Shown here: positions 55,685 to 64,000 of the stretch, in pieces | Layout of the letters: each line of letters starts with the position of its first letter | How positions within the stretch are numbered: the stretch's first letter is position 1 | Assembly: GCA_009731375.1 (NCBI GenBank) | Contig: BJOX01000257.1 | Coordinates: 305,080 to 369,079, forward strand | From: Paulinella micropora | Lineage: Eukaryota; Cercozoa; Imbricatea; Euglyphida | DNA length: 64,000 nucleotides | Reading direction: 5' to 3' | Notes under the pieces: generated by a model | Seen by the model: the letters and a program-made list of their open reading frames with translations, nothing else | Told to the model about the DNA's origin: nothing | The model's database searches: none | Made by a program: the position numbers and the translations under genes

Positions 55685-56500
55685 TGTATGCATGTATGTA
55701 TGTCTGTATGTATGTATGTATGTATGTGTGTATGTATGTGTGTATGCATGCGTGTATGTATGTATGTATGTATGTATGTATGTATACATACATACATACA
55801 TACATACAAGATCTCGTACATACATACAAGATCTCATACATACATACATACATACAGACATACATACATACATACATACATACACACATACATGTAATAT
55901 ACACACATGCATATACATACAAATACATGCAAATACATACATACATACATACATGCATAATACGTAAATACACATGTACATACATACACACACATACATA
56001 CATACATACATATGTACATACATACATACATACATACATAACTCTCTCTCTCTCTCTTTCTCTTTATCTCTCTCTCTTTCTCTTTCTCTCTCTCTCTCTT
56101 TCTCTCTCTCGTTTTTTATTATTATTATTTTTTTTTTTTAAGGAAATGGGAACATTATCGTCATCGCCTCTCTTAAACATATATACATACATACATAACA
56201 TACATACATACATACATACATACATACATGTACATACATGTACATACATACATATGGACATGCATACATACATATAGACATACATACATACATACATACA
56301 CACATACACGCATATACATACATACATACATACATACATACATGCATACATACATACATAAATACATACATACATACATGCATACATACATACATACATA
56401 CATAGATAAGATAGCAAAGTGTGGGAACACGAGAGGACAAAATAGGACATACATACATACATACATACATACGTACATACATACATACATACATACATAC
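55565..56500. repeat. (ATAC)n/(TATG)n/(CT)n arrays
   Basis: (TATG)n at about 55630-55785 meets (ATAC)n at 55786 as a perfect inversion point (TATGTATACATACA). (CT)n covers 56041-56110. Confidence 0.85.
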
Positions 56501-56601
56501 TGTGATATTTCGGAAATTTGACCTATTCTGTCATCTTATGCATGCATGTATGTATGTATGTATGTATGTATGTGCATGTGTATGACATATGACTACCACC
56601 A

Positions 56602-57569
<968 letters not shown>

Positions 57570-57653
57570 ATTCAATCGTTGCAGTTATAGTTTCGCTTAA
57601 CATCTTATTCCGATGATTTCATTTTTTTAATAAAAAATATATGTATATTTTTT

Positions 57654-57766
<113 letters not shown>

Positions 57767-57789
57767 NNNNNNNNNNTGCCCGAAGAAAA

Positions 57790-58350
<561 letters not shown>

Positions 58351-58354
58351 TATT

Positions 58355-58585
58355 GGACACCGTGATAGCGCAGTGGTCAAGTTCTACCATCTGGGCCCTG
58401 TCTCCAGTTCGATTCCCGTCGGTGCCACCAGTGTCTTCATTGAACATACCGGTCCGTCTGGAAGTGTTGGAACTGCCCTTGCGGGGGTGTCATTAAAGCC
58501 TATCGTCAATTCTTCGTACTCCCCTCACGGGTGAGAGGATGGAGGCGCATGTGCAGATTTGCATCAGCCATTGACAGAGAAGCAC
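58355..58585 (+). repeat. tRNA-derived SINE family A, full copy
   Basis: The head carries a good pol III A box (TAGCGCAGTGG) and B box (GTTCGATTCC) and ends in GTCGGTGCCACCA, like a tRNA 3' end with CCA. The 5' GACACCG pairs with CGGTGCC with one mismatch. A unique body and a 3' (TTA)n tail follow. Other pieces: 52733-52800, 59354-59423 and 60337-60406. The middle does not fold as a cloverleaf, so it is not a functional tRNA. Confidence 0.75.
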
Positions 58586-58660
<75 letters not shown>

Positions 58661-59447
58661 GACTATTAGGGAGTACATAGGCCATCGGTCCCTTTCCATG
58701 GGCTGATTGGTATAAAGCTCCTAGAGTAATGTTCTATGCCGTCACTTCCTTTATTCCACCGATTGGTGTGGAGACTTTCCTTNNNNNNNNNNNNNNNNNN
58801 NNNNNNNNNNNNNNNNNNNNNNNNNNNNNNNNNNNNNNNNNNNNNNNNNNNNNNNNNNNNNNNNNNNNNNNNNNNNNNNNNNTATTATCATTATTATTAT
58901 TATTATTGTTATTATTATTATTATTATTACTATTATTACCATTATTAGTAAATCTGCCTTGGAGTGTTGACTGTGACATATTTGAGGGAAATCCCGATGA
59001 AAAAACCTAGTCACACTTGCTAAACAGAGTTCCAGCCCAATGGCCTCAAGGCGTTAAACTGTGACGCCAACTCATAACCCTTTGGTGGTAGATGCTGGGG
59101 AGGAGGGTCGTTGCGCGCGTAAAAGATCNNNNNNNNNNNNNNNNNNNNNNNNNNNNNNNNNNNNNNNNNNNNNNNNNNNNNNNNNNNNNNNNNNNNNNNN
59201 NNNNNNNNNNNNNNNNNNNNNNNNNNNNNNNNNNNNNNNNNNNNNNNNNNNNNNNNNNNNNNNNNNNNNNNNNNNNNNNNNNNNNNNNNNNNNNNNNNNN
59301 NNNNNNNNNNNNNNNNNNNNNNNNNNNNNNNNNNNNNNNNNNNNNNNNNNNNNGTACTCCCCTCACGGGTGAGACGATGGAGGCGCATGTGCAGAAATGC
59401 ATCAGCCATTGACAGAGAAGCACTATTATTATTATTATTATTAATAC

Positions 59448-59518
<71 letters not shown>

Positions 59519-59688
59519 GGGAGTACATAGGCCATTGGTCCTTTTCAATGGGCTGATTGGTATAAAGCTCCTAGAGTAATGTTCTATGCCGTCACTTCCT
59601 TTATTCCACCGATTGGTGTGCAGACTTTCCTTATGGAATGGAGGACTGGATGCACATGGCCTTTTGGCTCAGCAATTGGCAGGAGATA

Positions 59689-59736
<48 letters not shown>

Positions 59737-59840
59737 TACTACTACTACTACTACTACTATTATTATTATTATTATTATTATCATTATTATGATTATTATT
59801 ATCATCATCATCATCATCATCATCATTATCATTATTATTA

Positions 59841-59911
<71 letters not shown>

Positions 59912-60083
59912 TAGGGAGTACATAGGCCATTGGTCCTTTTCAATGGGCTGATTGGTATAAAGCTCCTAGAGTAATGTTCTATGCCGTCACTTCCTTTATT
60001 CCACCGATTGGTGTGGAGACTTTCCTTATGGAATGGAGGACTGGATGCACATGGCCTTTTGGCTCAGCAATTGGCAGGAGATA

Positions 60084-60134
<51 letters not shown>

Positions 60135-60156
60135 TAATAATAATAATATTATTTTA

Positions 60157-60209
<53 letters not shown>

Positions 60210-60233
60210 GTTACTGTTATTGTTATTATTAGG

Positions 60234-60281
<48 letters not shown>

Positions 60282-60283
60282 AC

Positions 60284-60335
<52 letters not shown>

Positions 60336-61108
60336 TGATAGCCCAGTGGTCAAGTTCTACCATCTGGGCCCTGTCGCCAGTTCGATTCCCGTCGGTGCCA
60401 CCAGTANNNNNNNNNNNNNNNNNNNNNNNNNNNNNNNNNNNNNNNNNNNNNNNNNNNNNNNNNNNNNNNNNNNNNNNNNNNNNNNNNNNNNNNNNNNNNN
60501 NNNNNNNNNNNNNNNNNNNNNNNNNNNNNNNNNNNNNNNNNNNNNNNNNNNNNNNNNNNNNNNNNNNNNNNNNNNNNNNNNNNNNNNNNNNNNNNNNNNN
60601 NNNNNNNNNNNNNNNNNNNNNNNNNNNNNNNNNNNNNNNNNNNNNNNNNNNNNNNNNNNNNNNNNNNNNNNNNNNNNNNNNNNNNNNNNNNNNNNNNNNN
60701 NNNNNNNNNNNNNNNNNNNNNNNNNNNNNNNNNNNNNNNNNNNNNNNNNNNNNNNNNNNNNNNNNNNNNNNNNNNNNNNNNNNNNNNNNNNNNNNNNNNN
60801 NNNNNNNNNNNNNNNNNNNNNNNNNNNNNNNNNNNNNNNNNNNNNNNNNNNNNNNNNNNNNNNNNNNNNNNNNNNNNNNNNNNNNNNNNNNNNNNNNNNN
60901 NNNNNNNNNNNNNNNNNNNNNNNNNNNNNNNNNNNNNNNNNNNNNNNNNNNNNNNNNNNNNNNNNNNNNNNNNNNNNNNNNNNNNNNNNNNNNNNNNNNN
61001 NNNNNNNNNNNNNNNNNNNNNNNNNNNNNNNNNNNNNNNNNNNNNNNNNNNNNNNNNNNNNNNNNNNNNNNNNNNNNNNNNNNNNNNNNNNNNNNNNNNN
61101 NNNNNNNN
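58586..61108 (+). repeat. SINE copies in (TTA)n with three gaps
   Basis: Family B at 58669-58782, 59519-59691 and 59914-60086; family A pieces at 59354-59423 and 60337-60406. The 58949-59128 stretch is unique sequence between gaps and carries no gene. Gaps at 58783, 59129 and 60407 interrupt repeats. Confidence 0.75.
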
Positions 61109-61140
<32 letters not shown>

Positions 61141-63780
61141 CCCGCATTTTCGCACCTCTGTCGGAATAAATCATGGTTTGTCGGAACGAGGAGGAGTTCG
61201 GCACTCATGTTTGCAGGGTTGTTAGCCCCAGACTCGATCTCGATTCTGATACAATTTGTTTGGAATTCACGCAAATATTTGCGTTCTGGGAGTGTCCTGA
61301 ATGCCAAAATTCCTTGTTTTTCTTCGCATCCCAATCGGAAGAAATCATGGTTTGTGTGGACCAGGAGGAGTTGCGAGCTCATATTGACAGGGTGGCTAGC
61401 CCCAGACTCGATCTTGATGCTGATGTAATTTTTTAGGAATTCACGCAAATATTTGCGTTAGGGGAGTGTCCTCAATGCCAAATTTCCTTGTTTTTTAAGC
61501 CTTTTTTTTTGCACCCCTCGTCGGAAGAAATCATGGTTTGTGGGAACCAGGAGGAGTTAGGAGCTCATTCTGACAGGGTGGTTAGCCCCAGATTCGATCT
61601 TGATGCTGGTATAATTTTTTTGGAATTCACGTAAATATTTGCGTAATGGGAGTGTCCTGAATGCCAACTTTCCTTGTTTTTTGGGAGTACTTGCCGGTGC
61701 CTCCGGCAATTGAACGTACCCTGTCGACGGGGCAGGGGGGGGTCCGGGGGGCCCTCCCCCCGGAACCCCAGCGCTGTGATTGTTCGTACCCGTCCTGGTC
61801 GCGGGTGGCGCCCACACCTGAAAATTGAGGTTTTTTGCCACCAGGCGCCCTTCGCGGCACCTCCGGCAGTTCAACGTACCCTGTCGAAGGGAAAGGGGTC
61901 CGGGGGTGGTACGTACCCGTTCTGGTCGCGGGTGGCACCTACACCTGAAAATTGAGGTTTTTTGCCACCATGCGCCCTTCGCGGCACCTCCGGCAGTTCA
62001 ACGTACCCTGTCGAAGGGAAAGGGGGGGTCCGGGGGTGGTAGGTACCCGTTCTGGTCGCGGGTGGCACCTACACCTGAAAATTGAGGTTTTTTGCCACCA
62101 GGCACCTTTTGCGGCACCTTCGACAATTCAACGTACCCTGTAGAAGGGAAAGGGGGCGGGAGGGGGGGGGGGGGGGGGGCGGGGGGGGCNNNNNNNNNNN
62201 NNNNNNNNNGGGGGCCCTCCAAAAGTAGGGCTGGTGGGGTTTGGTGCGTTCGCGCACCGGTAAACCATCCTTTCAGGTGTTGGCGCAGCCCCTAGTTATT
62301 ATTATTATTATGATTACTTTTATTATTACTATTATTATTATTATTATTAATATTATTATTATTATCCCTGAAAGGTGTTGGTGAAGGGGGTGGGGGGTTT
62401 GGGGGGAGGGGGAAAATGAAAATTGTGTACCCCACCCCCACCATTTCCGCACCCTGTCGGAATAAATCATGGTTTGCCGGAACGAGGAGGAGTTCGGCGC
62501 TCATATTTGCAGGGTGGTTAGCCCCAGACTCGATCTTGATGCTGATATGATTTTTTTTTGGAATTCACGCAAATATTTGCGTTAGGGCAGTGTCCAGAAT
62601 GCCAAAATTCCTTGTTTTTTTTTTTGCACCCCAATCGGAATAAATCATGGTTTGTGTGAACCAGGAGGAGTTGGGAGCTCATATTGACAGGGTGGCTAGC
62701 CCCAGACTCGATGTTGATGCTGATATAATTTTTTTTAGGAATTCACGCAAATATTTGCGTTAGGGGAGTGTACTGAATGCGGAAATTCCTTGTTTTTTTA
62801 GCCTATTTTCTGTATCCTCGTCGGAATAAATCATGGTTTGTGTGAACCAGGAAGAGTTGGGAGCTCATATTGACAGGGTGGCTAGCCCCAGACTCGATGT
62901 TGATGCTGATATAGTTTCTTTGGAATTCACGCAAATGTTTGCGTTAGGGGAGTGTCCTGAATGCCAAAATTCCTTGTTTTTTTGGTCTATTTTCTGCTCT
63001 CCCATCGGAAGAAATCATGGTTTGCGTGAAACAGGAAGAGTTGGGAGCTCATATTGGCAGGTTGGCTAGCCCCCGATTCGATCTTGATGCTGATATAATT
63101 TTTTGGAATTCACGCAAATATTTGCGTTAGGGGAGTGTCCTGAATTCTAAAATTCCTTGGACAGTGCTTGCCGGTGCCTCCGGCGATTGAACGTACGCTG
63201 TCGACGGGGCAGGGGGGTCCGGGGGGCCCTCCCCCCGGGAACCCAAGCCCTGTGGTTTAAGTACCCGTTCTGGTCGCGGGTGGCACCCACACCTGAAAAT
63301 TGAGGTTTTTTGCCACCAGGCGCCCTTTGCGGCACCTCCGGCAATTCAACGTACCCTGTCGAAGGGAAGGGGGGGGGGGCCCGGGGTAGCCCTGCGATTG
63401 TACGTACCTGTTCTGGTCACAGGTGGCACCCACACCTGAAAATTGAGGTTTTTTTGCCACCAGGCGCCCTTTGCGGCACCTCCGGCAATTCAACGTACCC
63501 TGTCCAAGGGAAAGGGGGGGTCCGGGGGGCTCTCCCCCCGGGAACCCAAGCCCTGTGATTGTACGTACCTGTTCTGGTCGCGGGTGGCACCCACACCTGA
63601 AAATTGAGGTTTTTTGCCACCAGGCGCCCTTTGCGGCACCTCCGGCAATTCAACGTACCCTGTCGAAGGAAAAGGGGGCGGGAGGGAAGGGGGGNNNNNN
63701 NNNNGGGGGGCCCTCCAAAAAGTGAAAAGAAGTGGGGCTGGCGGGATTTGGTGCGCGAATTCGCGCACCGGTAAATCATC
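61109..63780. repeat. Two-level tandem repeat (C units about 180 bp, D units about 110 bp)
   Basis: C units (GTCGGAATAAATCATGGTTT...GGAATTCACGCAAATATTTG CGT...) start near 61158, 61335, 61519, 62456, 62635, 62819 and 63004. D units (CACCTCCGGCAATTCAACGT...) fill 61686-62180 and 63164-63690. The block C(x3)-D then C(x4)-D is itself duplicated; each block ends in a segment containing GCGCACCGGTAAA-CATCC and then (TTA)n. C units keep a short open frame, but I see no gene. Confidence 0.75.
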
Positions 63781-63805
63781 CTTTCAGGTGTTGGCGCAGC
63801 CCCTA

Positions 63806-63854
<49 letters not shown>

Positions 63855-63905
63855 TGATTATTATTACTATAATTATTAGTAATAACATTATTATTATTAT
63901 TACTA

Positions 63906-63942
<37 letters not shown>

Positions 63943-63959
63943 TAGTAATAACATTATCA

Positions 63960-63996
<37 letters not shown>

Positions 63997-64000
63997 TACT
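63806..64000. repeat. (TTA)n to window end
   Basis: Low-complexity tail after GGCGCAGCCCCTAG, as at 62300. Confidence 0.9.

Noticed and set aside
58355-58432. Functional tRNA gene
   Set aside because: A and B boxes are present, but there is no proper anticodon stem or D stem, the acceptor has a mismatch, and the unit recurs with a body and tail as a SINE.
61173-63069. Short ORFs with a CPEC motif in the C repeat units
   Set aside because: The same frame recurs only because the unit is repeated; several copies have stops, and there are no splice or start signals I can support.

Overview
The window is eukaryotic nuclear DNA. It has GT-AG introns, split genes, SINE-like repeats and huge microsatellites, and no bacterial-type operons. 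The mix of short introns, transposon-like loci and repeats suggests a protist, perhaps an alveolate alga, but no sequence mark fixes the lineage. Gaps (N) lie at 2013-2269, 7655-7830, 19134-19218, 21204-21213, 31761-31770, 52033-52088, 52801-53069, 57767-57776, 58783-58882, 59129-59353, 60407-61108, 62190-62209 and 63695-63704.

1-31.3 kb, + strand. This looks like pure microsatellite, but a gene runs through it: the 3' part of a MutL homologue, best matched to MLH3. Fourteen exons from 10232 to the TAA at 31292-31294 join with every codon phase agreeing and give 766 residues. The last 212 carry the MutL endonuclease signatures DQHA-x2-E-x4-E, ACH and CAHGRP. Five likely further exons lie at 368-6423. 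The introns are kilobases of (GTAT)n, (ATAC)n, (TATC)n, (GA)n, (GAT)n and a 12-mer. Most unique patches inside the introns are partial copies of the neighbouring exon: 'heads' (acceptor plus exon start) upstream of the full exon, and 'tails' (exon end plus donor) downstream of it.

31.8-46.5 kb. A compact region that looks like a decayed mobile element. It holds a reverse-transcriptase fragment (-), a DUF7869-like transposase-type gene (-, about 38.6 to 34.7 kb), and a divergent gene (+, 39.07-44.58 kb) joining a ParB/sulfiredoxin-like region to a DNA methyltransferase with motif order IV then I. Nearly every intron of these two genes contains one copy of a 52-55 bp element with terminal inverted repeats CAACAGA...TCTGTTG (13 copies). 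Both genes carry frameshifts and an in-frame TGA.

46.5-54.3 kb. AT-rich spacer, then a tandem family of secreted right-handed beta-helix genes (-; two main copies and a fragment).

54.3-64 kb. Little coding signal. There are (ATGTT)n, (TAC)n and (TTA)n arrays, tRNA-headed SINEs, and a two-level tandem repeat at 61.1-63.8 kb.
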